10,189 nt of DNA from a bacterium. Its GTDB lineage: Bacteria > Bacteroidota > Bacteroidia > Cytophagales > Thermonemataceae. The number at the start of each line of letters is the position of its first letter. The first letter of the stretch is position 1. Below are positions 1 through 5,999 of this stretch, piece by piece. A program made the translations under genes and the position numbers. A model generated the notes under the pieces. The model was not told where the DNA came from. It ran no database searches and saw only the letters and a list, made by a program, of their open reading frames with translations. The DNA is taken from assembly GCA_025362415.1 (NCBI GenBank), contig JANYGM010000053.1, positions 1 through 10,189 on the forward strand, given 5' to 3'.

Positions 1-75
1 ATCAGAAAGTTTAATTTCTAAATCTTTCACATTCCTAGAATGTTCAACGTAGATGCTTGTAATGAAGTTTTCCAT
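1..75 (-). CDS. N-terminal fragment of a probable AAA/SMC-type ATPase (runs off the left edge)
   Basis: An ATG on the reverse strand at 75 opens a frame that stays open for 25 codons to the window edge. It reads MENFITSIYVEHSRNVKDLE and continues IKLSD. An opening of this kind (strand, then 'RNVKDLEI' and an acidic turn) is typical of AAA_23/SMC-like ATPases just before their Walker A loop, but the Walker A itself lies outside the window. It is co-directional with phaC and 200 bases downstream of it, separated by two hairpin repeats, so it may be transcribed separately. The family call is inference from 25 residues; the open frame and start are seen directly. Confidence 0.5.
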   Translation of the reverse strand, partial: MENFITSIYVEHSRNVKDLEIKLSD

Positions 76-128
76 AGTTTTAGAGATTTATTTTTGGGAT
101 TTAATATTGAAATGATATAGATGCTTTT

Positions 129-165
129 GTAGATACGTACCGCAGTACGTATCCACGTAGAACAA
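129..165 (+). repeat. Hairpin repeat family 1, copy 1
   Basis: A 37-base element starting GTAGATACGTAC and ending CGTAGAACAA. Positions 129-140 pair with 145-156 around a CGCA loop, 12 bp with one A-C mismatch (131/154). On the reverse strand that mismatch becomes a U-G wobble, so the RNA stem is intact in the phaC direction. Outer bases GCTTTTGT (123-130) and ACAAAAGC (167-174) are also complementary and would extend the stem after an unpaired stretch. It matches copy 2 in the opposite orientation at about 34 of 38 positions. Confidence 0.8.
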
Positions 166-210
166 CACAAAAGCAAACAAAACCATAATAATTAAATTGG
201 GATAAATACA

Positions 211-248
211 TTGTTCTACGCAGATACGCACTGCGGTGACGTATCTAC
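211..248 (-). repeat. Hairpin repeat family 1, copy 2 (inverted)
   Basis: Reverse complement of copy 1 with one inserted base and three substitutions. Positions 220-228 pair with 240-248, then 229-231 with 236-238, with a bulged A at 239 and a TGCG loop. The single mismatch (C221/A247) is again a G-U wobble on the reverse strand. It begins about 27 bases past the phaC stop codon, so it would lie in the phaC 3' untranslated region. No T-tract follows, so it is not a classical intrinsic terminator. Confidence 0.8.
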
Positions 249-274
249 ATACATCATATATCATACATCAAAGA

Positions 275-1327
275 CTAATCTCTTTGTTTTAGCCAATCTA
301 CAATGGTTGGACTAAGTTCGTTTTGAGAGCGTGAGCCAACAAAAACGCCAATATGTCCACCTGCAAACTTATAAAGTTTAGAATCTTTGGAACTGATAAA
401 GTCCGTAAGCGGAATAGAGCAAGGAGGTGGCACCAAATGGTCAGATTCTGCATAGATATTAAGCACAGGCATATCTATATTTTTGAGATTTACGGTTTCT
501 CCGCCCAAAACAAGCTCCCCTTTGATGAGTTTGTTGCCTTGATACATATCTTTGATGAATTGCCTAAAACATTCTCCTGCTTGGTCTGGGCTATTTGCTA
601 CCCATTTTTCCATACGCAGGAAGTTAAGCATCTTCTCTTTATCATCAAGCGAGTCCACAATAGCAGTATATTTCCTGATTTTGGCAAGCGGTTTGAGCAT
701 ATCAAAGCCAGAATTTAGAAGTTCACCAGACACAATACCGCCGCCATTGTCCACAAGGGCATCAACGTCCATATCAATAGCCCAACGGAACAACAAACCA
801 TCTCTATTAGAAAAATCAATAGGCGCAACCATTACAACAAGGTTTTTAATGTTTTCTGGGTGCATTGCGGCATAAATTGTGCTGAAAGTTCCGCCCTGAC
901 ACACGCCCAAAAGGTTTACTTTTGGCAAGTTGTGCGCCTTTTTCATATACTCAACTGCCCCATTGATGTAGCCGTTGATATAGTCGTTCATTGTGGTATA
1001 GCGGTCTGCACGAGTGATAGTTCCCCAATCCATAATATAGACATCTAAACCTAGCGCAAGCATTTTGCGCACAACACTTTTATCAGGTTGCAAATCCATC
1101 ATATCTTGTTTGTTCACAAGGGCATAAACAATAAGTAGAGGGACTTTTACGGTAGTTTTTGCGTTATTTTTATAACGAAAAAGGCTTATTTTGCCATCAT
1201 TCCAAACGAGTTCTTTTGGTGAGGTGGCAAGGTCAATTTCTGGGATTTGCGCCATAGTTTGGTAGCTTTTAGTAATTTTGGCTACTTTTTGGGCGTACTG
1301 TTCAGTCATTTGGGTGATTTTTTCCAT
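275..1327 (-). CDS. phaC: Class III poly(R)-hydroxyalkanoic acid synthase, catalytic subunit PhaC
   Basis: Polymerises (R)-3-hydroxyacyl-CoA into polyhydroxyalkanoate storage granules in the cytoplasm. From the ATG at 1327 the product is 350 residues, close to the roughly 355 of class III PhaC and far shorter than the nearly 600 of class I/II. It is an alpha/beta hydrolase in which the lipase box serine is replaced by cysteine: GVCQGG with Cys143. The other catalytic residues are Asp296 (YAESDHLVPP) and His325 (AGGHIG). The Cys-Asp and Asp-His spacings (153 and 29) equal those known for the Allochromatium vinosum enzyme (C149, D302, H331). A TTG four codons upstream (1339) could add MLIP, but it falls inside a heptad repeat, so the ATG is preferred. 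Class III enzymes need a PhaE partner, and none is recognisable here. A good promoter lies at 1400-1429. Confidence 0.93.
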   Translation of the reverse strand: MEKITQMTEQYAQKVAKITKSYQTMAQIPEIDLATSPKELVWNDGKISLFRYKNNAKTTVKVPLLIVYALVNKQDMMDLQPDKSVVRKMLALGLDVYIMDWGTITRADRYTTMNDYINGYINGAVEYMKKAHNLPKVNLLGVCQGGTFSTIYAAMHPENIKNLVVMVAPIDFSNRDGLLFRWAIDMDVDALVDNGGGIVSGELLNSGFDMLKPLAKIRKYTAIVDSLDDKEKMLNFLRMEKWVANSPDQAGECFRQFIKDMYQGNKLIKGELVLGGETVNLKNIDMPVLNIYAESDHLVPPPCSIPLTDFISSKDSKLYKFAGGHIGVFVGSRSQNELSPTIVDWLKQRD

Positions 1328-1338
1328 AGGAATAAGCA

Positions 1339-1373
1339 AATTGTAAATTGTGAATTAGGAATTGTGAATTAGG
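1339..1373. repeat. Heptad array (AATTGTG type), 5 units, phaC leader
   Basis: Five in-phase 7-base units: AATTGTA, AATTGTG, AATTAGG, AATTGTG, AATTAGG, then AATACAAA. It lies between the phaC promoter and the ATG, so phaC mRNA would carry the complement (CACAATT type) in its 5' leader. Confidence 0.85.
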
Positions 1374-1769
1374 AATACAAATTATTTCTTAATACTTGAC
1401 AAAATTAAGAAAACTTTTACATAAACCAATAGAGAATATTTTTTTAGTTGGTCTGATAAAAAACAAGAAATGTCTTACATCAAATTGCTATTTTTTCAAA
1501 AAAATATGTAACTTTTCAAAAATAAGAAGTGCTAATTTAGCATTTTGAATAGGTTTTTGAATTTATTTTGAATTTATTTGAAAAAAAATCTAAAAAAAAA
1601 CAACCTTTTTGTAACCTTTTTTTGAGCCTTGCGTATAGACTTATATAAAGCGCAAGCTACTAAGTCGTTTAAAGATTTTACAGATATTTAGGTTCTAAGA
1701 AATTTGTTTAGAGAATTAAAAGTTAGTACAAATTAGTAAACATCACCACAAAATTAAACAATTACGACA
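1340..1769. other. Divergent intergenic region between phaC and the 108-residue protein gene
   Basis: About 430 AT-rich bases without a credible gene. It holds the tail of the heptad array, the phaC promoter, and A/T homopolymer tracts around 1440-1620. A small inverted repeat CTTGCG (1628-1633) / CGCAAG (1651-1656) lies in the probable leader of the rightward gene. No convincing promoter for the rightward gene was found: there are several near matches to TAnnTTTG between 1540 and 1625 but none with a well-placed TTG. Confidence 0.6.
1400..1429 (-). promoter_or_regulatory. Bacteroidota-type promoter for phaC
   Basis: On the reverse strand TTG (1429-1427), a 19-base spacer, then TAATTTTG (1407-1400), a full match to the Bacteroidota housekeeping -7 consensus TAnnTTTG with a usual spacing to the -33 TTG. 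Transcription would start near 1393, giving a leader of about 65 bases that contains the heptad array. Prediction from consensus only. Confidence 0.6.
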
Positions 1770-2096
1770 ATGAGACCGCAAAATAACACCACAGACACAC
1801 AAAACCTACTAAGACTTTTTGATGAAGACACCACAAAACTTTCTTATACGGTCATTAAGTATCAAAATGATTTGAATGCGCTTAAAGAAGCTATTATTGA
1901 GGAATTAAAATTGCCTACAAAAGATAGCTTGCCACTTATGAACGGAGGCGACCCTTATTCTGCAAGTTGGCATAATGTTTTTCAGAAAAACGTCCAAAAA
2001 ATTAGAGCCGTTTTTCAAGGTTTGGGAATTTCTTTAGAGCAGGTAGATAATATTGTCGTAGAATATTCTCGTAAAGTAAATAATGTTTGGGCTTAA
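1770..2096 (+). CDS. Small hypothetical cytoplasmic protein (108 residues)
   Basis: I do not recognise this family. The product is soluble, with no signal peptide or membrane segment and no cysteine. An N-terminal Asn/Thr-rich stretch (residues 1-12) is followed by a probable long helix (about 13-48, with LNALKEAIIEEL at 35-46), a Gly/Pro-containing turn (LPLMNGGDPY, 54-63) and a second helical half (about 65-107) with regularly spaced hydrophobics. Reality as a gene is supported by an ATG start, an A-rich leader and an intrinsic terminator 77 bases past the stop. It is divergent from phaC. Small helical proteins near phaC can be phasins or synthase partners (PhaE/PhaR/PhaP types), but I see no family motif, so that link is only positional. 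Confidence 0.75.
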   Translation: MRPQNNTTDTQNLLRLFDEDTTKLSYTVIKYQNDLNALKEAIIEELKLPTKDSLPLMNGGDPYSASWHNVFQKNVQKIRAVFQGLGISLEQVDNIVVEYSRKVNNVWA

Positions 2097-2172
2097 TAAT
2101 TATGAACACAAAAGCCTGACATAGAAGATAGTAAAATGTAAAAGATAGAAAAGTTGTTTTTGTAAACTACCA

Positions 2173-2208
2173 AATAGGTGTCACTAATTTAGTGGCACTT
2201 ATTTTTTT
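2173..2208 (+). terminator. Intrinsic terminator of the 108-residue protein gene
   Basis: Arms 2173-2186 and 2190-2203 pair over 14 bp around an ATT loop, followed by T2202-T2208. The two imperfect positions (G2177/T2200 and T2181/G2195) are G-U wobbles on the forward strand but would be mismatches on the reverse strand, so it points rightward. It may also slow transcription arriving from the convergent MATE gene. Confidence 0.75.
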
Positions 2209-2228
2209 GCCACAGATGCACAGATGAA
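2207..2228. repeat. Dispersed-type sequence TTGCCACAGATGCACAGATG
   Basis: The phrase GCCACAGATGCACAGAT is one I associate with intergenic repeats in many environmental bacterial genomes; it contains the internal direct repeat CACAGATG. Only one copy is in this window, so repetition cannot be shown here. Confidence 0.3.
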
Positions 2229-2229
2229 A

Positions 2230-2250
2230 TACAATTTAAAATTCACAATT
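2230..2250. repeat. Heptad array, 3 units, at the MATE stop codon
   Basis: TACAATT, TAAAATT and CACAATT in phase on the forward strand. Read with the MATE gene it is TAATTGTGAATT, the first three bases being the MATE stop codon itself. Confidence 0.75.
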
Positions 2251-3652
2251 ACTGTGGTTCTTCTATTGTTAAAACAGGTTTTTCGTTCATCATTAAGTTA
2301 TCTCTTTTTGCCAAAATAAAAAATCTTGTTGTAAGAAGTATAGCAGAAATGCCCAAACCCACAGAAAGCCCTATCCAAGCACCTTGTACCCCCAACCAAA
2401 AAAACTCACTAAGTACATAACTAAGTGGCAAACCAATAATCCAATAAGAAAAAATAGCCATCAATGTTGGAATATTCACGTCAGAAAGTCCTCGCAAAAT
2501 ACCCACACCAACTGCTTGCAAACCGTCAGCTAACTGATAAAAAATAAAAATAGAAAGTAAAGGAAGTGCCACTTGTAAAACGTCATCTTCTTTGTTGTAA
2601 AGATGAATAATATTTGTCCCAAAAAGCATCAATAACAATGAACTAACTAGCATAAGTGCCACTACAAGCCCAATACTTATCTTTCCTTCACGCAAAATTT
2701 TTGCTCTGTTGCGCACTCCCATAGCACTTCCCACAGAAATTGCTCCTGCAAACGACACGCCTGCTGCCAACATATAAGTAAAAGTTGCTATACTTAAAAT
2801 AATATTACTTGCGGCAAGTGCGCCTGTACTAATTCTGCCTACAATCACTGCTACACCAAAAAATGCCCCCATTTCAAAAAAATACATCATACCACTAGGA
2901 AAACCTAATTTTAATATTTTTTTAGAGAATATTGTTGTGGGGTGTTGTGCAAGCACATTAGGAAGATATTGTTGGAAAAATTTTGATTCTAAAACATAAA
3001 TAATCATAAAACACGCCATTACAACACGTGCTACCAGCGTGGCAAGTCCAGAGCCATAAAGTCCCATTCCGCTAAAACCTAAATTGCCATAAATCAATAT
3101 CCAATTAAAAAAAACATTGATTACTAAACCTATAATAGTAATTATCATAGCAGGTTTGGTGAAAGAAAGCCCATCACTAAAATTTTTAACCGCCAAAAAA
3201 AACATCATAGGGACAGTAGAAAAGGCTATTACACGCAAATAACTTACAGCAAGTGTAGCTACTTCTGGTTTTTGGTCAAATATCCAAAAGAAATGGCAAA
3301 TAACAAGTAAAACTACGGTTTGAATTGCTCCCACTAAAAAAGACATTTTCATTCCACCATAAAAAATAAGTCCACATTCGTGTTTATTTTTGCTTCCTTT
3401 TGCTTTCGCTACAAGTGGAGCAATAGCCGCAAAAATACCAATCCCTACGCAAGCAATCAAAAAAAACAGGGTATTTGCAAAGCCAGCAGCAGCCAAAGAA
3501 TCTTTACCTATTTTCCCGCTCATATTACCAACCATAATGGTATCAATAATCCCAAAAAATACGCTTCCCAGTTGCGCTATGATGATAGGCAAACTTAAAC
3601 GCAACATTTTGAGAATATCACGGTAAAATAAATGAACTCTTTTAATAGACAT
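2249..3652 (-). CDS. MATE family multidrug/Na+ (or H+) antiporter, NorM type
   Basis: Integral inner-membrane exporter that couples Na+ or H+ influx to efflux of cationic drugs or metabolites. The 467 residues match the usual 440-480 of the family and contain about 12 hydrophobic segments in two halves. The first helix carries the MATE signature residues: Pro22 and Gln27 (PIIIAQLG), then Asp37 in DTIMVGNMSG, followed by LAAAGFAN (53-60). The second-half counterpart begins near LKLGFPSGMMYF. The ATG at 3652 is the only reasonable start. A heptad array and a promoter-like TTG-N19-TATTTTG lie upstream, and the stop codon is embedded in another heptad array. Substrate cannot be read from sequence. 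The divergent neighbour (LutA-like) does not suggest a shared function. Confidence 0.93.
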   Translation of the reverse strand: MSIKRVHLFYRDILKMLRLSLPIIIAQLGSVFFGIIDTIMVGNMSGKIGKDSLAAAGFANTLFFLIACVGIGIFAAIAPLVAKAKGSKNKHECGLIFYGGMKMSFLVGAIQTVVLLVICHFFWIFDQKPEVATLAVSYLRVIAFSTVPMMFFLAVKNFSDGLSFTKPAMIITIIGLVINVFFNWILIYGNLGFSGMGLYGSGLATLVARVVMACFMIIYVLESKFFQQYLPNVLAQHPTTIFSKKILKLGFPSGMMYFFEMGAFFGVAVIVGRISTGALAASNIILSIATFTYMLAAGVSFAGAISVGSAMGVRNRAKILREGKISIGLVVALMLVSSLLLMLFGTNIIHLYNKEDDVLQVALPLLSIFIFYQLADGLQAVGVGILRGLSDVNIPTLMAIFSYWIIGLPLSYVLSEFFWLGVQGAWIGLSVGLGISAILLTTRFFILAKRDNLMMNEKPVLTIEEPQ

Positions 3653-3658
3653 AAAATG

Positions 3659-3693
3659 AGTTGTGAGTTGTAAATTGTGAGTTGTGAGTTACC
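3659..3693. repeat. Heptad array, 5 units, MATE leader
   Basis: AGTTGTG, AGTTGTA, AATTGTG, AGTTGTG, AGTTACC in perfect 7-base phase, ending seven bases before the MATE ATG (counting on the reverse strand). A2-to-G2 variants are common in this copy. Confidence 0.85.
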
Positions 3694-3699
3694 ATAGTG

Positions 3700-3728
3700 C
3701 AAAATAAAGAAAGATTTTTGATTTACAA
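3700..3728 (-). promoter_or_regulatory. Possible promoter of the MATE gene
   Basis: Reverse strand TTG (3728-3726), a 19-base spacer, then TATTTTG (3706-3700). The -7 box is one base short of TAnnTTTG, so this is a weak match. It would place the heptad array in the 5' leader, as for phaC. Confidence 0.35.
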
Positions 3729-3779
3729 GAAAACTTAAAAACTTCATTGCTATACTTCTTCACTTCCTTACTTCATTTT

Positions 3780-3806
3780 TTTGTGATAAATACAAAAAAT
3801 ATTTTG
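3780..3806 (+). promoter_or_regulatory. Possible promoter of the LutA-like gene
   Basis: TTTG (3780-3783), a 16-base gap, then TATTTTG (3800-3806), the same one-base-short -7 box as in the candidate MATE promoter. It would leave a leader of about 28 bases before the TTG start at 3841. Confidence 0.3.
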
Positions 3807-3840
3807 AAATCTGAAAAAAATAAAAGATATTTGAGAGAAT

Positions 3841-4596
3841 TTGAAAACAAATAAAAAATTGATTGTAGATATATTTATACCTTGTTTTATTGACCAACTT
3901 GCGCCAGAAATAGGTTTTAGTATGATAAAAATACTAGAAAAACTGGGCTGTGAAGTGCGTTATAACACAAATCAAACTTGCTGTGGGCAACCTGCCTACA
4001 ACGCTGGGTACTTTAATGAAGCGAAAACTATTGGAGAAAAATTTTTGAAAGATTTTCAAAACAAAGAGGCTGATGAAAACCGTTATATTGTTGCGCCTTC
4101 TGCATCTTGTATTGGTATGATACGCAATTCTTACGAAAATTTTTTCTTGTCTGGCGAAAACTTAAATCAATATCAAGTTTTGCAAAGGCGTGCTTTTGAG
4201 TTTTCAGAATTTCTGACAGATATTTTGGAAATAAATGATATAAAAGGGGCGAAATTTCCACATAAAGTTGTTTATCACGATGCTTGTAGTGCCTTACGTG
4301 AATGTGGTATTTCTGCTGCTCCACGAGAATTATTACAAAATGTAAAAGGTTTGCAGCTTGTAGAAATGAAAGATAATACAACTTGTTGTGGTTTTGGAGG
4401 TACTTTTGCCGTAAAATTTCAAGGGATTTCTACAGGAATGGCAGAACAAAAAGTGCAAAATGCGCTGGATACAGACGCAGAATACATTGTTTCTACAGAT
4501 TACTCTTGTTTATTGCATTTGGAAGCATTTATCAACAAAAATAAAAAACCAATTAAAGTAATTCATATTGCAGATATTTTGGCAAGTGGTTGGTAA
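3841..4596 (+). CDS. LutA/YkgE-type cysteine-rich (Fe-S)-binding protein, TTG start
   Basis: A 251-residue protein of the family that includes LutA of the LutABC lactate oxidation complex, with two CCG (cysteine-rich) domains. Domain 1: Cys15 (FIPCFIDQ), then Cys47-Cys48 (QTCCGQPAYNAG), and Cys90 (PSASC). Domain 2: Cys149 (YHDACSALREC, also Cys155), then Cys182-Cys183 (TTCCGFGGTFAVK), and Cys223. These cysteines bind an Fe-S cluster in relatives such as HdrB. An in-frame TGA at 3832 leaves TTG 3841 (or TTG 3859) as the only starts that keep the conserved Cys15 segment; the first ATG, at 3922, would delete it. In Bacillus subtilis, lutA is followed by lutB and lutC, but neither is here: downstream comes siaB after 244 bases. 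It may work with partners encoded elsewhere or be a subunit of another oxidase. Family sure, substrate inferred. Confidence 0.88.
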   Translation: MKTNKKLIVDIFIPCFIDQLAPEIGFSMIKILEKLGCEVRYNTNQTCCGQPAYNAGYFNEAKTIGEKFLKDFQNKEADENRYIVAPSASCIGMIRNSYENFFLSGENLNQYQVLQRRAFEFSEFLTDILEINDIKGAKFPHKVVYHDACSALRECGISAAPRELLQNVKGLQLVEMKDNTTCCGFGGTFAVKFQGISTGMAEQKVQNALDTDAEYIVSTDYSCLLHLEAFINKNKKPIKVIHIADILASGW

Positions 4597-4607
4597 TGAT
4601 GCTAAGT

Positions 4608-4639
4608 AATTGTGAATTTTTAATTGTGAATTGTGAATT
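4608..4639. repeat. Heptad array, 4 units, downstream of the LutA-like gene
   Basis: AATTGTG, AATTTTT, AATTGTG, AATTGTG in phase, then AATTAATACAAAAT. It starts 11 bases after the stop codon, in the AATTGTG orientation relative to the gene. The 4640-4840 stretch beyond it is AT-rich, and I found no clear siaB promoter in it. Confidence 0.85.
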
Positions 4640-4840
4640 AATACAAAATGCTATTAATCAGTTAATTATATATCATTTTGGTATTATTATAACATAAACT
4701 AATTAGAAAGACCTACTTAATTTTTCTCTTTTGTTCAAAAATATTGAACTTTTGCGCTTTTTTCCCTACTTATTTAAAACTTCATATTATTTTTCTTATA
4801 TTGCAGTTCTTATCAGAAATAAAACATAATTTATAACTTT

Positions 4841-5386
4841 ATGCGTACAAATATATACTCCATTGATACAGAAAACACTATTTTATCTTACAAAGGTGAA
4901 TTTGATGGTGAAACAATAGGTGATTTGGTACGACTTGTAGAAAGAAAAATGTTTTTGGCAAAAGAATCTGTAAAAACCACAAAAACACTTGTCAATATTT
5001 TGATAGAAGGCTTGCAAAATGTTTGCCATTATTTCCAAGAAGGCGTAGCAGACGCAAATGCTTTGAAAGAATGTTTTTTAATCATTGCTAATAATAACAA
5101 TGATTATCAGTTATTTATTGGAAATCACGTTACCAAAATAAGGGCGCAAGCACTCAAAAAACGAGTAGATAATGTGGCGCAAATGTCTGCTGACGACTTA
5201 CGTTCTGTTTATATTACTATCTTAGAAATGCCCAAAATCTATACTGGTGGCGGTGCTGGTTTGGGTTTTATTGATATGACACGCAGAGCAAATGGGAATA
5301 TAAAATATCATTTTGAGCAAGAAAATCAAGACAAAATTCTTTTTATTTTGGAAGCAACCATACAAAGTACCCCAAAAAGTGCTTAA
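4841..5386 (+). CDS. siaB: SiaB family protein kinase (GHKL / anti-sigma-factor-like fold)
   Basis: A 181-residue cytoplasmic protein with the hallmarks of a GHKL ATPase of the SpoIIAB/RsbW-like type. The N-box is ILIEGLQNVCHYFQEG, with Glu56 and Asn60 in the expected ExxxN spacing. The glycine-rich ATP lid is TGGGAGLGFIDM (135-146). Absence of sensor, HAMP or dimerisation/His segments argues against a histidine kinase. In Pseudomonas aeruginosa, SiaB phosphorylates SiaC, opposed by the phosphatase SiaA, and SiaC controls the diguanylate cyclase SiaD. The next gene here is a SiaC homologue 66 bases on, in the same direction, so an operon and the same kinase-substrate relation are likely. SiaA and SiaD are not in the window. 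The ATG start gives a normal N-terminus. Confidence 0.85.
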   Translation: MRTNIYSIDTENTILSYKGEFDGETIGDLVRLVERKMFLAKESVKTTKTLVNILIEGLQNVCHYFQEGVADANALKECFLIIANNNNDYQLFIGNHVTKIRAQALKKRVDNVAQMSADDLRSVYITILEMPKIYTGGGAGLGFIDMTRRANGNIKYHFEQENQDKILFILEATIQSTPKSA

Positions 5387-5452
5387 TAAAATATACTTAA
5401 CAAATATAAAACATCATAATTTAGCATAAGTAACTAAACTAAAAATATAACT

Positions 5453-5833
5453 ATGGATAATATTATTATAGAATCTACCCCAAAAACTCCTAAAATCTCT
5501 TTTCACGTAGCAAACGGAACATTAGAGATTACTGGGCGTTCCATACCTGAAAATTCGTATCAGTTTTATGAGCCTCTTTTGGAGTGGTTGGATAAATATG
5601 ATGCACAACCTGCAGCATCTACGGTACTTACTTTTAAGTTAGATTATTTTAATACTAGCTCTTCTATGTATATTTTGGGTATTTTGAAAAAAATAGAAAA
5701 GATATTTTTGGCAGGCAAGCAAGTTTCTGTTAGTTGGTTTTACGACCAAGATGACGAGGATATGCTCCAAACAGGTGAAGACCTCAAACAAATTGTAAAA
5801 GTACCAGTTAATATCATACAATTACAATCTTAA
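5453..5833 (+). CDS. siaC: SiaC family regulatory phosphoprotein (DUF1987)
   Basis: 126 residues, the typical full length of DUF1987/SiaC proteins, which have a STAS-like (anti-anti-sigma) fold. The segment PENSYQFYEPLLEWLDKY (32-49) is characteristic. The phospho-acceptor region is LDYFNTSSSMYILG, in which the Thr is residue 68, the same position as the phosphorylated Thr68 of P. aeruginosa SiaC. WFYDQDDEDM (95-104) is the other family block. Role: switch protein whose phosphorylation by SiaB decides partner binding. In Pseudomonas the partner is a diguanylate cyclase; in Bacteroidota the target is not established to my knowledge. Converges on the transporter gene with a shared terminator between. 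Confidence 0.88.
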   Translation: MDNIIIESTPKTPKISFHVANGTLEITGRSIPENSYQFYEPLLEWLDKYDAQPAASTVLTFKLDYFNTSSSMYILGILKKIEKIFLAGKQVSVSWFYDQDDEDMLQTGEDLKQIVKVPVNIIQLQS

Positions 5834-5945
5834 GAATTTTTGAGTTTTTCCCAAATTAATTTTTCAAAAATACAGTGTCTATCCAAGTGGTAAGTTTGTT
5901 ACCTCATTTATTATGAGTTTGATGGCTTTTGTTTTAGATTATTTT

Positions 5946-5980
5946 AAAAAAAGCCTTCTCAAACTTTGAGAAGGCTTTTT
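5946..5980. terminator. Bidirectional intrinsic terminator between siaC and the NSS transporter gene
   Basis: Perfect inverted repeat, arms 5948-5963 (AAAAAGCCTTCTCAAA) and 5965-5980, with A-tract and T-tract at the two ends, so it can serve both convergent genes. It lies 113 bases past the siaC stop and about 20 bases past the end of the transporter gene. Confidence 0.92.
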
Positions 5981-5999
5981 AGTTTATTGAAAATATTAG

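Noticed and set aside
129..248. CRISPR or integron attC reading of the hairpin pair
   Set aside because: Only two copies, inverted rather than direct, with no regular spacers and no cas or integrase gene in the window.
311..324. ACTAAGTTCGTTTT shared exactly with 9446-9459
   Set aside because: One copy codes for the conserved C-terminal part of PhaC and the other flanks element B; a single 14-base match is plausible by chance in AT-rich DNA.
353..1048. Forward-strand open frames across the phaC region
   Set aside because: They are antisense to an intact phaC with all catalytic residues; no recognisable protein features.
1628..1656. CTTGCG/CGCAAG hairpin as a riboswitch upstream of the 108-residue protein gene
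   Set aside because: Only a 6-bp stem with a 17-base AT loop; no conserved riboswitch core recognised.
4028..4381. Reverse-strand 117-codon frame inside the LutA-like gene
   Set aside because: Covers conserved cysteine motifs of the forward gene; no independent start context or domain.
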